DNA of 55,179 nt, taken from assembly GCA_028285525.1 (NCBI GenBank), contig JANQOZ010000087.1, positions 1-55,179 on the forward strand, in the 5' to 3' direction. The notes beneath the pieces were generated by a model that worked only from the letters and a program-made list of their open reading frames with translations, had not been told where the DNA came from and did no database searches. The translations under genes were made by a program, and so were the position numbers. Origin of the DNA: Lysobacterales bacterium (lineage in GTDB: Bacteria; Pseudomonadota; Gammaproteobacteria; Xanthomonadales; SZUA-38). Below are positions 43,166 through 54,301 of the stretch, one piece after another. Numbering within the stretch: position 1 is the first letter of the stretch; every line of letters starts with the position of its first letter.

Positions 43166-45613
43166 CTAGAAGATGCCGTACGGGTCCTGCTCGGCGCCAG
43201 ATTCTCGCACGTCTTCGGGTTCGGTGTCCGGGAGTGTTCCCTGACGAAAGTACTCGGTGAGGCAGCCGCTGCGTTGCGCGCTGCACAGCAGGCCGGTGTC
43301 CGGATTGATCTGGGCCACCGCAACGCCCGCGGGGAGCGGCTCCTCGATTTCGGGAACGCCTTCGAGCGCCTGACCCATGTATTCGATCCAGATCGGCAGA
43401 GCGGCCTTGCCGCCCACCTCGTTGCGACCCAGCCGCAGAAGCTGGTCGAAGCCGACCCAGACGGTGGTCGCGAGCGCCGCGTTGTAGCCGGAGAACCAGG
43501 CGTCACGCTGATCATTGGTGGTACCGGTCTTGCCGGCCAGGTCACCACGACCCAGCCTGAGCGCAGACTTGCCGGTGCCGCGGCGGATGACGTCGCGCAG
43601 CAGCGACTGAATCAGATAGTGGGTAGGGGGCTCAAGTGCCTGCGCGGCCAGTCGCGGCGCCTCGCGAGCCGCCTGCTCGGTGGTTTGATCCGCCGCCATC
43701 GAGACCGCGGGGTCGACCTCGTCGGGGTTCAGCCGCTGCGGGCACTGGGCGCAGGCAAAAGCGGGCCGGGCCTCAAACACGGCGCGGCCCTGGCCGTCGA
43801 CAATTCGATCGATGAAATACGGATCGATCCGGTAGCCGCCGTTGGCGAGGCCGGCGTAGGCCCGTGCCATGGCCAGCGGCGTCACCGCGCCGCTGCCGAG
43901 CGCCATGGAGAGGTCACGGGGGATATCCGCTCCGTCGAAGCCAAAGCGCTGCACAAAGCGCCACGCGTAGTCGACCCCGATGTCGCGCAGCACCCGGATC
44001 GATACCAGGTTGCGGGAGTTGACCATGCCTTCGCGAAGCCGGGTCAGTCCAAAAAACTGCTCGCTGAAGTTCTCGGGTTTCCAGCTGCGCTCGAGCTGAT
44101 CGTCTTCGAATACGATCGGGGCATCGTTAACCAGGGTTGCCGGCGTGTAGTCCTGATCGAGCGCTGCGGCGTAGACAAATGGCTTGAAGCTGGAGCCCGG
44201 CTGCCGCTTGGCCTGGGTGGCGCGGTTGAACTTGCTGCGCTGAAAGTCGAGCCCGCCGACCAGCGCCCGCACGGCCCCATCCTCTGGCGCCAGCGACACC
44301 AGAGCACCCTGCACGTCGGGTATCTGCGTCATCTGCCACTGGCCCTCATCATCGAGCGCCACCCGGATGACGTCTCCGACAGCCACTACGTCAGCGACTG
44401 TTTCTGGCGCCGGGCCGCGGGAGTTCACGTCTTTGTAAGCCCGGGCCCAGGCAATCGACTCGAGATCGACGGCGACCGTTTGCCCGTCGGGCAGGTAGGC
44501 CAGGAAAAACCCTTCTTCCAGCGACAGCACCAGCGCGGGCTGCATACCGCTGACGACACCAAACCGATCGAGGATGTCGTCCCAGTCGGCCGAGGTGGCG
44601 GTTTGGCTCAGCTCAAACTGCGCTTCCGGCCCTCGATAGCCGTGGCGCTGGTCGTAGTCGATCAATCCCTTACGCACGGCTCGATTGGCGGCATGCTGCA
44701 GGCGGGAGTCAATGGTGGTGTAGATCGTGTAGCCGCCCGAGTAGATGTCGTCGCCGAGCATCGTCAATGCCCGGCTGCGTGCCAGCTCAGCGGCATAAAG
44801 CGCGTCGACTTCAATCGTCGGATCGTGGGCGTAGGCGTAGTCCTGGGCCTGGATTGCCGCCTGGGCTTCCGCCTCGGGAACGTAGCCTTGCTCCGCCATG
44901 CGCCTGAGCATGTAGTTGCGGCGGCGCATGCTGAGCTCCGGGCTGCGCAGCGGGTTGACCCGCGAGGGCAGCTGGGCGCAGGCGGCGATCATTGCGCTTT
45001 CCGCCAGCGTCAGGTCGTCGACATCTTTGCCGTAGTATCCCTGCGCCGCGGCGGCGACGCCGTAAGCGCGGTTGCCGAGGTAGATCTTGTTGAGGTACAG
45101 CGCGAGGATCTCGTCTTTGGTCAGCTCGCGCTCGATCTTCAGCGCCAGAAACCATTCTTTGAGTTTCCGGGTGAACAGCTTTTCCCGGGACACGAGACCA
45201 AAATCCCGCGCCAGCTGCTGCGTGATGGTGCTGCCTCCCGGACCCTTCTCGCCGCCGGTCTTGGCGATATGCCAGATGGCGCGCGCGATGCCCTGATAGT
45301 CGACGCCGGGGTGCTCATAAAAGCGCGCGTCCTCGCCGGCGATGAATGCGTTTTTAAGGTTGTCCGGGATCTGGTCGATGGTTAGGGGTGAACGGCGCTT
45401 TTCGCCATAGACCTGCATCAGCTGGCCGTCACTGGAATAAATCCTCAACGGGACCTGCAGCTGAACGTCGCTCAGAACTTCCACGTCGGGAAGGCCGGGG
45501 TTGATAATCAGGTAGCTGACAAAGAGCGTTCCGGCACCCAGCAAAACGCCGGTAAGGCCCAGAATAGAGAGCCATTTGGTGATTTTCAGGGCGCGGCGGA
45601 TTCGGGGAGACAT
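43166..45613 (-). CDS. mrcA: Penicillin-binding protein 1A
   Basis: 815 residues: a bifunctional peptidoglycan glycosyltransferase and transpeptidase. The N-terminal anchor is WLSILGLTGVLLGAGTLFVSYLII. The GT51 domain has EDARFYEHPGVD (catalytic Glu) and GGSTITQQLARD, then RKLKEWFLALKIERELTKDEILALYLNKIYLG. An OB-like insert follows. The transpeptidase motifs are SSFK in KRQPGSSFKPFVYAAAL, SRN in MVNSRNLVSIRVL, and KTGTT in GDLAGKTGTTNDQRDAWFSGY. It is divergent from pilM, the usual arrangement in gammaproteobacteria. It builds the cell wall in the periplasm. Confidence 0.95.
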   Translation of the reverse strand: MSPRIRRALKITKWLSILGLTGVLLGAGTLFVSYLIINPGLPDVEVLSDVQLQVPLRIYSSDGQLMQVYGEKRRSPLTIDQIPDNLKNAFIAGEDARFYEHPGVDYQGIARAIWHIAKTGGEKGPGGSTITQQLARDFGLVSREKLFTRKLKEWFLALKIERELTKDEILALYLNKIYLGNRAYGVAAAAQGYYGKDVDDLTLAESAMIAACAQLPSRVNPLRSPELSMRRRNYMLRRMAEQGYVPEAEAQAAIQAQDYAYAHDPTIEVDALYAAELARSRALTMLGDDIYSGGYTIYTTIDSRLQHAANRAVRKGLIDYDQRHGYRGPEAQFELSQTATSADWDDILDRFGVVSGMQPALVLSLEEGFFLAYLPDGQTVAVDLESIAWARAYKDVNSRGPAPETVADVVAVGDVIRVALDDEGQWQMTQIPDVQGALVSLAPEDGAVRALVGGLDFQRSKFNRATQAKRQPGSSFKPFVYAAALDQDYTPATLVNDAPIVFEDDQLERSWKPENFSEQFFGLTRLREGMVNSRNLVSIRVLRDIGVDYAWRFVQRFGFDGADIPRDLSMALGSGAVTPLAMARAYAGLANGGYRIDPYFIDRIVDGQGRAVFEARPAFACAQCPQRLNPDEVDPAVSMAADQTTEQAAREAPRLAAQALEPPTHYLIQSLLRDVIRRGTGKSALRLGRGDLAGKTGTTNDQRDAWFSGYNAALATTVWVGFDQLLRLGRNEVGGKAALPIWIEYMGQALEGVPEIEEPLPAGVAVAQINPDTGLLCSAQRSGCLTEYFRQGTLPDTEPEDVRESGAEQDPYGIF

Positions 45614-46955
<1,342 letters not shown>

Positions 46956-46956
<1 letters not shown>

Positions 46957-47537
46957 TGGCCCGCATTAACCTACTGCCGTGGCGCGAGGAACGTCGCCGC
47001 CAGCGGCAACAGGAATTCTACGCAGTGTTGGGGGGTGCGGCGTTGATGGGGCTGGTCGCCTTTGTTGGCGTCAACATGCAGCTGGGCGCCATGCAGGATC
47101 ACCAGGACGGTCGCAACCAGATTTTGCGGAACCAGATCGCCGTGCTCGACCGGCGAATCCGCGATATTGAGGCGCTGGAGCGTGAGCGGGCTGAGCTCGT
47201 TGAGCGGAAGCTCGCGATCGAAGAGCTGCAGAAGAGCCGCACGGAAATTGTGCGCCTGTTCGACCAGATTGTTCGCACGATTCCCGACGGCGTGAGTCTG
47301 GAGAGCGTCAAGCAGGCCGGGCCGCGAGTCACCCTGGAAGGATTGGCGGAATCCAACGCCAAGGTGTCAGCCTACATGCGCAGCCTGGAAGGTTCGCCCT
47401 GGATGCGCAACGCTGACCTCAACATCACGGAAGCCGATGGAGACGGTCGGCGTTCGCTGTACAAGTTCAAGGTCGAGGTGCAGGTTGGGCCCGAACCCAA
47501 GCCCGATGACATGCAGGACCAGGGAGTGGCGGGATGA
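46956..47537 (+). CDS. pilN: Type IV pilus assembly protein PilN
   Basis: 193 residues. MARINLLPWREERR carries the INLLPWR motif that docks into PilM. One transmembrane helix (VLGGAALMGLVAFVGVNM), a periplasmic coiled coil (LDRRIRDIEALERERAELVERKLAIEELQ) and a ferredoxin-like end (IPDGVSLESVKQAGPRVTLEGLAESNAKVSAYMRSLEGSPWM) follow. It forms a dimer with PilO. It overlaps pilO by four bases. Confidence 0.94.
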
Positions 47538-48163
47538 ACTGGGAAGAAATCAAAAATCTCGATTTTGAGGATCCCGGTGGCTGGCCGCCGGTCGCCAAAG
47601 GCGTTGCGGCCGCGGCAGTGGTCGTTTTTATCCTGGTGGTCGCCTACTTCCTCAAGTTCAAGGACGAGTGGCAGGTACTCAAGGACAAGGAGCAGCAGGA
47701 AATCACGCTCCGAGCTGAATTTGAGACCAAGCAGCAGAAGGCCGCCAACCTCGAGAAATATCGGACGCAGCTTGCAGAGCTCAGAAAGCTTCTCGAAGAC
47801 CTGATCGACCAGCTGCCCAACCAGACCGAAATGGCCAAGCTGCTGCAGGAAGTCTCGCAGAAGGCCATCGGCGCGGGAATCGATGTCGACAAGTTCCAGC
47901 CTCAGTCGGAGGTGCTGAAAGAGGTTTACGCCGAAAAGCCCATCATTTGGGAGATGGTCGGCGGCTACCACCAGTTCGGCGACTTCGTATCCGAGATTTC
48001 TGACCTGCCGCGTCTGGTCGTCGTCACGCAAAACATCACGCTTCAACCCGCGGATGATGACACCAACCGGCTGAAGCTCTCCGGGACGGTCAACACCTAT
48101 CGTTACCTGACCGAAGACGAGCAGCTGCAGATGCAGCAGCCTCCGCAAGGAGCACAACGCTGA
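47534..48163 (+). CDS. pilO: Type IV pilus assembly protein PilO
   Basis: 209 residues. A short cytoplasmic start (MNWEEIKNLDFEDPGGWPP) precedes one transmembrane helix (AAAVVVFILVVAYFLKF). A coiled coil (DKEQQEITLRAEFETKQQKAANLEKY) and a ferredoxin-like fold ending in KLSGTVNTYRYLTEDE follow. The family motif LEDLIDQLPNQTEMAKLLQEVSQKAIGAG is clear. It pairs with PilN and contacts PilP. Its stop overlaps the pilP start (TGATG). Confidence 0.94.
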   Translation: MNWEEIKNLDFEDPGGWPPVAKGVAAAAVVVFILVVAYFLKFKDEWQVLKDKEQQEITLRAEFETKQQKAANLEKYRTQLAELRKLLEDLIDQLPNQTEMAKLLQEVSQKAIGAGIDVDKFQPQSEVLKEVYAEKPIIWEMVGGYHQFGDFVSEISDLPRLVVVTQNITLQPADDDTNRLKLSGTVNTYRYLTEDEQLQMQQPPQGAQR

Positions 48164-48696
48164 TGAAATCGGTCACCTACACGATCCTGGCGACGCTGCT
48201 GCTGGCCGGCTGTACCGGCGGAACCGGAGATCTCGAGCGCTACATCGATCAGATCAACAGCCGGGCTGGCGAGGAAATCGAGCCGCTGCCGGCACCGGTC
48301 GATCCGCCGAAACTGATTTATCAGGCCCATGACCTGCGCGATCCGTTCACCGGCGGGCCGCTGCTGGTGGATGAGCCCGCGCCGGAAGCCGAAGCCGAGA
48401 TTGCGGGCGCGGCCACCGGACCTCGACCCGATCCGAACCGGCCGAAAGAAGACCTGGAGCGGTTCGAGCTGGACAGCCTGGAGATGGTCGGCACCTTTTT
48501 CATCGACAACGTGCTCTACGCGTTGGTGGAAGACCCCGATGGTTTGCTGTATCGGGTTAGGGAAGACAATTACATGGGGCGCAATCACGGTCGGGTGATT
48601 GCGGTTTACGAGGATAGTGTGGAGCTCGTGGAGCTGCTGCCCGATGGCGAGGGGTGGCAGGAAAACCGCGCAGAAGTAGCTCTCGATGCAGAATAA
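48163..48696 (+). CDS. pilP: Type IV pilus lipoprotein PilP
   Basis: 177 residues. A signal with lipobox (ATLLLAGC) anchors it to the inner membrane. The first half is disordered, and the second half is the beta-domain: DLERFELDSLEMVGTFFIDNVLYALVEDPDGLLYRVREDNYMGRNHGRVIAVYEDSVELVE, which binds the PilQ secretin. The DLRDPF motif of the family is present in AHDLRDPFTGGP. It lies 25 bases before pilQ. Confidence 0.94.
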   Translation: MKSVTYTILATLLLAGCTGGTGDLERYIDQINSRAGEEIEPLPAPVDPPKLIYQAHDLRDPFTGGPLLVDEPAPEAEAEIAGAATGPRPDPNRPKEDLERFELDSLEMVGTFFIDNVLYALVEDPDGLLYRVREDNYMGRNHGRVIAVYEDSVELVELLPDGEGWQENRAEVALDAE

Positions 48697-48721
48697 GCGG
48701 ATCCGGTTTGGGGGATCAAAA

Positions 48722-50932
48722 ATGAACGTAATGCTGACAAAAACTGCTGCAAACACGGCCGCTGGCTGGCGCGCCGGTGTGGTGGCCGCGGTGATGTTAT
48801 GTCTGGGGGCCGGTCAAGCGATGGCTCAGTCAGTGCTGGAGGAGATCAGCTTCAGCACGGGCTCGGGCGGCGCGGTGGACATCATCATGACCCTCGACGG
48901 CAGCGTGCCGGACCCACAGGTATTCACCACCGACAACCCGGCTCGAATCGCCATCGACCTGATGAACACCACCAACGCGGTGCAGCGGCGGACGCTGGAA
49001 ATCGGTACCGGCGCCACCCGCAGCGTGTCCGCGGTTGAAGCCGGCGGTCGCACCCGCGTGGTCATCGACCTGTTTCGCTCGGCGCCCTACGACACCCGCG
49101 TTGAAGGAGATCGTCTTGTGGTCTCCGTCCAGGGCGGATCTCGGGCGGTCAGCGCCGCCAGCTCCCCCGTAACCGGCACCATGAGCCGCGCGCCCAGCGG
49201 CGCGCTGGCGGTGGAAAACGTCGACTTCCGACGCGGCGCCAACGGCGAGGGGCGGGTCATCGTGACCTTTAATGACGCCGGCGCTAACGTTGATCTGAAC
49301 AAGCAGGGCAACCGCCTGCGGGCCTATATCTACAATACCGAAATTGCGCCGGAGCTCGAGGAGCGGCTGGACGTTCTCGACTTCGCCACGCCGGTGGAGC
49401 TGATCGACACGCTGCGTGATGGCAATCGAATCCGTATGGACATCACGGTCCGTGGTGAGTACGAGCACCTCGCTTACCAGACCGGCAACCAGTACGTGGT
49501 CGAGATCCAGGAGTTCCAGGAAGAGGAGCTGGATCCGGAGCTGGAGATCCTCGAGCCCAAGGAGTACGAGGGAACGCGGGTTTCGTTCAATTTCCAGGAC
49601 ATCCCGGTACGAGCCGTACTGCAGCTGATCGCCGACGTTTCCGGTCTGAACATCGTGGTGTCGGACTCGGTGTCTGGCAACGTGACGCTGCGACTGCAAA
49701 ACGTGCCCTGGGATCAGGCGCTGGACATCCTGCTGCAGGCCAAATCGCTGGACATGCGGGAGAACGGCAACGTCGTCTGGGTTGCACCGGCCACCGAAAT
49801 CGCTGCCCGGGAGCAGCAGCTGCTGCAGGCCCTGAAGGACAAGCGCGAGCTTGAGCCGCTGCGCTCTACCTTTGTGCAGGTCAACTACGCCAAGGCGACC
49901 GACCTCAAGAACATTATCGAAAACGCCGCCAGCGGCTCAGCGACCGATGGCGCAGGGCTGCTTTCCGCCCGCGGCAGCGTCACCGTGGATGAGCGGACCA
50001 ACGTGCTGCTGCTCACCGACACGCCCGACCGCCTGGAGGAGATCCGGGAGCTGGTCAATCGGCTTGATCGGCCGGTGCGTCAGATCCAGATCGAGTCGCG
50101 GGTTGTGATCGCAACCGACAGCTTCAGCGACGAAATTGGCGTTCGGTTCGGCCTGACCGGCGGCTACGAAGATAACGACGGCAACATCCTCAGCGTGGCG
50201 GGTTCCTCGTCCGCGACCGACCGGATGAACAACCTGGCGCTGGTCAACCGACAGGTTAACGCCAACCGCTCTGGGTTCCCGATCATTGGCCCCGACAACC
50301 CGCCGGCGGGTATTTCGGTGCCCCCGCTGGGCGAGCGTCTGAACGTGAACCTGCCCGCGTCCAACACCGCGGGTAGCTGGGCCCTCGGGCTTCTCACGTC
50401 CGACTACCTGCTGGACCTCGAGCTGTCTGCGCTGGAGAGCGAAGGGCGTGGTGAGGTGATCTCCAGCCCGCGTCTGATCACCGCCAACCAGCGTGAAGCC
50501 TTCATCCAGCAGGGTGTCGAGATTCCGTTCCAGCAGGCGGCTTCCAGCGGCGCAACCAACATCAGCTTCAAGGACGCGGTGCTCGAGCTGCGCGTCCAGC
50601 CGCTGATCACGCCGGACGACCGCGTGATTCTCGATGTGGCGGTCAAGCAGGACACCATCGGGCAGCTGGTGCCGGTCGAAGGCGGCGGCCAGGTCCCGAG
50701 TATCGATACCCGAGAGATTCAAACCCAGGTGCTGATCGACAGCGGTCAGACCGTTGTCCTGGGCGGCATCTACGAGCAAACGATCCGCGAAGATAACAAC
50801 AAGATTCCGGTACTGGGTGACATCCCTGGGCTTGGCACGCTGTTCCGTCAGCGTTCGAGCCAAAACGATAAGTCGGAGCTGCTGATTTTCATCACGCCGA
50901 CGATTCTGAACGACACCCTGAATCAGAACTGA
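48722..50932 (+). CDS. pilQ: Type IV pilus secretin PilQ
   Basis: 736 residues from ATG 48722, with GGGGGA upstream. A signal peptide ends near GQAMAQS. Two AMIN domains (residues about 30-120 and 150-255) bind peptidoglycan. The STN/secretin N-domain is VSFNFQDIPVRAVLQLIADVSGLNIVVSDSVSGNVTLRLQNVPWDQALDILLQ. The N1 domain is TFVQVNYAKATDLKNIIENA, and the secretin pore includes RGEVISSPRLITANQREAFIQQGVEIPF and VPSIDTREIQTQVLIDSGQTVVLGGIYE. It forms the outer-membrane pilus channel. It is the fifth gene of the operon. Confidence 0.95.
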   Translation: MNVMLTKTAANTAAGWRAGVVAAVMLCLGAGQAMAQSVLEEISFSTGSGGAVDIIMTLDGSVPDPQVFTTDNPARIAIDLMNTTNAVQRRTLEIGTGATRSVSAVEAGGRTRVVIDLFRSAPYDTRVEGDRLVVSVQGGSRAVSAASSPVTGTMSRAPSGALAVENVDFRRGANGEGRVIVTFNDAGANVDLNKQGNRLRAYIYNTEIAPELEERLDVLDFATPVELIDTLRDGNRIRMDITVRGEYEHLAYQTGNQYVVEIQEFQEEELDPELEILEPKEYEGTRVSFNFQDIPVRAVLQLIADVSGLNIVVSDSVSGNVTLRLQNVPWDQALDILLQAKSLDMRENGNVVWVAPATEIAAREQQLLQALKDKRELEPLRSTFVQVNYAKATDLKNIIENAASGSATDGAGLLSARGSVTVDERTNVLLLTDTPDRLEEIRELVNRLDRPVRQIQIESRVVIATDSFSDEIGVRFGLTGGYEDNDGNILSVAGSSSATDRMNNLALVNRQVNANRSGFPIIGPDNPPAGISVPPLGERLNVNLPASNTAGSWALGLLTSDYLLDLELSALESEGRGEVISSPRLITANQREAFIQQGVEIPFQQAASSGATNISFKDAVLELRVQPLITPDDRVILDVAVKQDTIGQLVPVEGGGQVPSIDTREIQTQVLIDSGQTVVLGGIYEQTIREDNNKIPVLGDIPGLGTLFRQRSSQNDKSELLIFITPTILNDTLNQN

Positions 50933-51017
50933 CAACAACCGGATGCTTCGGGGAGAAGCACCACACATGACGATTACTAACTTGGGGGCAGGACCGACCG
51001 TGGAAGGCCTAAGGACC

Positions 51018-54000
51018 ATGATGAGACTTAAACGACTGATGACGTCAGCGGTGCTGCTGTGCACCGCAGTGGGACTGACCGCCTGTGGCGGCGGTGGTGG
51101 CGGCGGCGCGGCGGAACCACGAGCGCCGATTCGCGTAACGATTGAGGCGGACAGCACCAACCTGTTGTCCAACAAGGGCGAGGTTTTCTACGAGCCCGGC
51201 ACCGACTTTGCGACCAACGTACGCGTGATCGTTCGCAACCCGGATGGGCAGTCGGTGGTTGATGGGACGACCGTAGGACTCTCGGTGGCAACCTCTGCCA
51301 ACGGCCGGTTCTCCACAACCGACGACCTGCGTACTCAGACCACTCAGATCCAGGTTCCAACCGTGGCCGGCGAGGCCCTGGCCGTGTTCCATACGCTGCG
51401 AGGGACCGGCAACACGGTGCTACGCGCGACGGTCAGCGATCCTCAGTCGAATCAGAATATTTCCAGCGAGGTGACGATCTCTATCGCTGAGGGTCCGGAC
51501 GGCGTCAATCGCATCACGCTGACGCCAAACCGGCTGACCATTCCGGCCCGGCCGCTCGGCGTACCGATTTTCGCCAACTCGCCCTATCTGGCCGAAGTCG
51601 ACATCACCTACCGCGAGGCAGACGGCCGCATCGGTGCGCCGCAGGACGGCGAAGTCGCCATCAGCATCAATCCGGTCGGCATCGCGGCATTCTCGACGCT
51701 TGACGATCCCGAAACCGACGACGTCAACGAGTTCTTTGTGCTGTTTGGTAACGCGCCGGTAGACCTGGCCGCAGGCGGCAAGATTTTTGTGCACGCCGAA
51801 GACCGACCGGGCATCGTGACCGTGTCAGCCAGCGCGCAGGACACAGTCAGCGGCGAAATCTTCGACGCGCAGCTCGAGATTGAAATTGTCGAGGCTGCGG
51901 CTGACGGCCGCCCGGCAAGTCTCTCGTTTGCTCTGCCGCCGCTGCCGCAATACGTGCAAGGGGCCGGCGGGACCAGCGCGCAGGCGTTCGAGGTCTTTGT
52001 GCAGGATGGTGCACAGAACTTTATTGAGGATCCGGCCCCCGGAACCAACAACGTGTTCCTGGAAATCTTCACGGAATCACCGGACTCCGGCGCTGTGCTG
52101 CGCGGCACCAACAACAGCGGTACGCCGGTAGAGGGCACCTCGATCGCGCTGGCCACCACCGGCGGCATCGTCAGTGCCAGCCTGGTCAGCGGGACGGAGC
52201 CGGGCCTGGTTCGCATCCGCGCTGCTGCAGATGCGGCCGACAACAACGTCAGCAACGGCATCGAGGCCGCCGTGGTAAGCGAATCATCGGCGGTGATCTC
52301 CGACGGCGTGCCGTTCTCCGTGACGCTAACGTCCATTCCGATCAACAGCCTGACCGTCAATCCGGTTGATCCGAGTGTTGTGATCACCGACGACAACGGA
52401 TTCCCTGTTGAGCCCAACGCGACCTACAGCCTGCGGGTCAATGCGATTGTGACCGACCGCTTCGGCAATCCGCCGGCGCAGCAGGTTCAGCTGCAGGCCG
52501 GTTTGATCGACGCCCCGATCAGCGGCTTCCCGACTCAGGGTGCAGGCACCTTCGATCTGTCGGGCGTCGACGGCGACCCGTTTGAGGGTGGCACCGGGTT
52601 CTTTGCCCCCACCGGCGAATTCCGCACTGCCGGCGGCGGTGCTGGACCGGGCGACACGCTGGTCCTGTTCGGTAAAGAGGTTGTCGGCAACGCGGACCTC
52701 GAGAGCGCCCGTACGGTCGCTCAGGTGGTCGATCAGACGAACATCAATGTTGACGAGCCGTTCAACTTTAACGCCACCGTCGGTGGTTCCATCGACAACG
52801 GTCCGGAGATTCCCTACGTGATCGGTCGCGCCACGACCGGCAATATCGAGTCGGCTTTCGTGACCGACAGCAACGGCGTAGCCACTACGCTGCTGAACTA
52901 TCCGGTGTCTCAGCTCGGGCGCACTGCGGCCATCTATGTGCAGGGCGCCAACGGTGGCCTCGGTGGCGCGGGCAACCTGGCGACCTATGCTGACGCAGCG
53001 CTGATTCGCTATCCGGGCCTGCTGCCGCTCTCGCTGACGGCCACCCCGGACTCGGTGCCGGCGAACGTGCCTTCAAACGTGCTGGTTTGTGTCGAAGACG
53101 CAGCAACGGCGCCGATCCGCGGACAGTTCATCGGCTTTGCTTTCTCTGAACTGGAAGGCACCGGAACGGTTGACGGTATCCCGGGCAGCGGCACGGTCGC
53201 TAACCCGACCGGCGCGGACGGCTGCACGATTGCGGTGGTCGAAACTGCCGGCGTGGGTACCGACGCCTCCGAAGGCACCCTGACATTCTTCACCGGCGAT
53301 GCAACGGCTACGGTCACCATCAACCCGCCGTCGAGCGCGGTGCTGCAGGCGTCACCGTCGTCTTTCCGGGCTGGCCCGTCGTTAACGACCGCAACCTCGA
53401 CCCTTCGCTACCTCGCTGGCGGTGCGCCGGTGGCCGGTATCGCCATCAGTGGCACCTGCGAAGTGTCCGACGGCTTCCTGTCGATCATCGATCAGCCGGC
53501 GCTGACCGACGACAACGGCGAGTCTGTGGTGCGTTTTTCGGTGCAGCTGGATGACGGTACCTTCGGCAGCAACGTGGGCGAAGGCACCTGTACCTTCGAG
53601 GCCAGCGACGGCACGTCGGTGGACATTGAGTTCCAGGGCTTCGACACCTGTGCGAATCAGGTGAACGTCAGCCCCGCTCCGCCACCCGGCGCCTGCGGTG
53701 ACGTCATGACGACCTCCGTCTCGCTCACCGCGGAGTTCGATCAAACGATCGCGGCTCTGGGTAATGTGACCATCAGCGCAACGGGCGCCGCAATCTCGTG
53801 TGTCTTCAACGCCGGTACCAGCACTGTATCCGGTACGTGCGCTGACACCAGCATCCCGACCAATACCACCGTCACGCTGTCCCTGTCGTTCGCCAATGCG
53901 GCTGACGAGTCGGACTTCATGATGAACGGTAGCTGGCTGGGTGAGTGCGCGAGCTCCGGCAGCGCGCTGCAGGCGACCGTTCAGCTCACGAACGACGCGA

Positions 54001-54020
54001 TCTGCCGCGTCACGTTCTAA
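51018..54020 (+). CDS. Large Ig-like-domain lipoprotein downstream of pilQ
   Basis: 1,000 residues from ATG 51018 (AAGGA just upstream). ATG 50967 would add 17 residues. The signal MMRLKRLMTSAVLLCTAVGLTAC ends in a lipobox followed by a Gly run, typical of outer-membrane lipoproteins. The mature protein is all beta, with several Ig-like units of the bacterial Big_1/invasin sort. Examples are VDGTTVGLSVATSANGRFST with ALAVFHTLRGTGNTVLRATVS, and VDPSVVITDDNGFPVEPNATYSLRVNAIVTDRFGNPP. The last third holds about ten cysteines in pairs. It follows pilQ by 85 bases with no terminator between, so it probably belongs to the pilus transcript. A role as surface adhesin or secretin partner is inferred. 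Confidence 0.75.
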   Translation: MMRLKRLMTSAVLLCTAVGLTACGGGGGGGAAEPRAPIRVTIEADSTNLLSNKGEVFYEPGTDFATNVRVIVRNPDGQSVVDGTTVGLSVATSANGRFSTTDDLRTQTTQIQVPTVAGEALAVFHTLRGTGNTVLRATVSDPQSNQNISSEVTISIAEGPDGVNRITLTPNRLTIPARPLGVPIFANSPYLAEVDITYREADGRIGAPQDGEVAISINPVGIAAFSTLDDPETDDVNEFFVLFGNAPVDLAAGGKIFVHAEDRPGIVTVSASAQDTVSGEIFDAQLEIEIVEAAADGRPASLSFALPPLPQYVQGAGGTSAQAFEVFVQDGAQNFIEDPAPGTNNVFLEIFTESPDSGAVLRGTNNSGTPVEGTSIALATTGGIVSASLVSGTEPGLVRIRAAADAADNNVSNGIEAAVVSESSAVISDGVPFSVTLTSIPINSLTVNPVDPSVVITDDNGFPVEPNATYSLRVNAIVTDRFGNPPAQQVQLQAGLIDAPISGFPTQGAGTFDLSGVDGDPFEGGTGFFAPTGEFRTAGGGAGPGDTLVLFGKEVVGNADLESARTVAQVVDQTNINVDEPFNFNATVGGSIDNGPEIPYVIGRATTGNIESAFVTDSNGVATTLLNYPVSQLGRTAAIYVQGANGGLGGAGNLATYADAALIRYPGLLPLSLTATPDSVPANVPSNVLVCVEDAATAPIRGQFIGFAFSELEGTGTVDGIPGSGTVANPTGADGCTIAVVETAGVGTDASEGTLTFFTGDATATVTINPPSSAVLQASPSSFRAGPSLTTATSTLRYLAGGAPVAGIAISGTCEVSDGFLSIIDQPALTDDNGESVVRFSVQLDDGTFGSNVGEGTCTFEASDGTSVDIEFQGFDTCANQVNVSPAPPPGACGDVMTTSVSLTAEFDQTIAALGNVTISATGAAISCVFNAGTSTVSGTCADTSIPTNTTVTLSLSFANAADESDFMMNGSWLGECASSGSALQATVQLTNDAICRVTF

Positions 54021-54030
54021 GACAGAATGT

Positions 54031-54062
54031 GCCAGCGCCGACCCTAATCGGTCGGCGCTGGC
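54031..54062 (+). terminator. 13-bp perfect hairpin after the Ig-like lipoprotein
   Basis: GCCAGCGCCGACC pairs exactly with GGTCGGCGCTGGC across a six-base loop, 11 bases after the stop. Together with the next hairpin it ends the pil transcript. Confidence 0.7.
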
Positions 54063-54078
54063 CGTTTGACAGGAGCCA

Positions 54079-54103
54079 GGCCAGCCTATTGCTGGCCTTT
54101 TTT
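54079..54103 (+). terminator. Intrinsic terminator of the pil operon
   Basis: GGCCAGC, loop CTATT, GCTGGCC, then six T. This is a textbook rho-independent terminator and the clearest one in the window. Confidence 0.88.
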
Positions 54104-54301
54104 CTGTCCGAGATTTCTGTGGCCAGCCGCGCGGTCATTCGAGGTCGGCTACCGCGTCCAAAGAAACCGCGCCTTTCGGCATAGGCTGTGCACACGTTCT
54201 TTCTTTACACTCGCTGTCTTCATGCAATCTCCCCGCGCTGCAAGTAAACTGTGGGGTTTGGTGGCCTCAGGTGCCGCCCTTCGCAATTACCGGGTATTTC
54301 A

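Noticed and set aside
42950..45385. An 811-codon open frame on the plus strand
   Set aside because: It lies antisense to the fully recognisable PBP1A gene and has no domain of its own. It is a by-product of high GC content in the opposite strand's codon pattern.
49937..51175. A 412-codon minus-strand frame
   Set aside because: It is antisense to pilQ and the start of the Ig-like lipoprotein. It has no recognisable motif and would cut across two well-supported genes.
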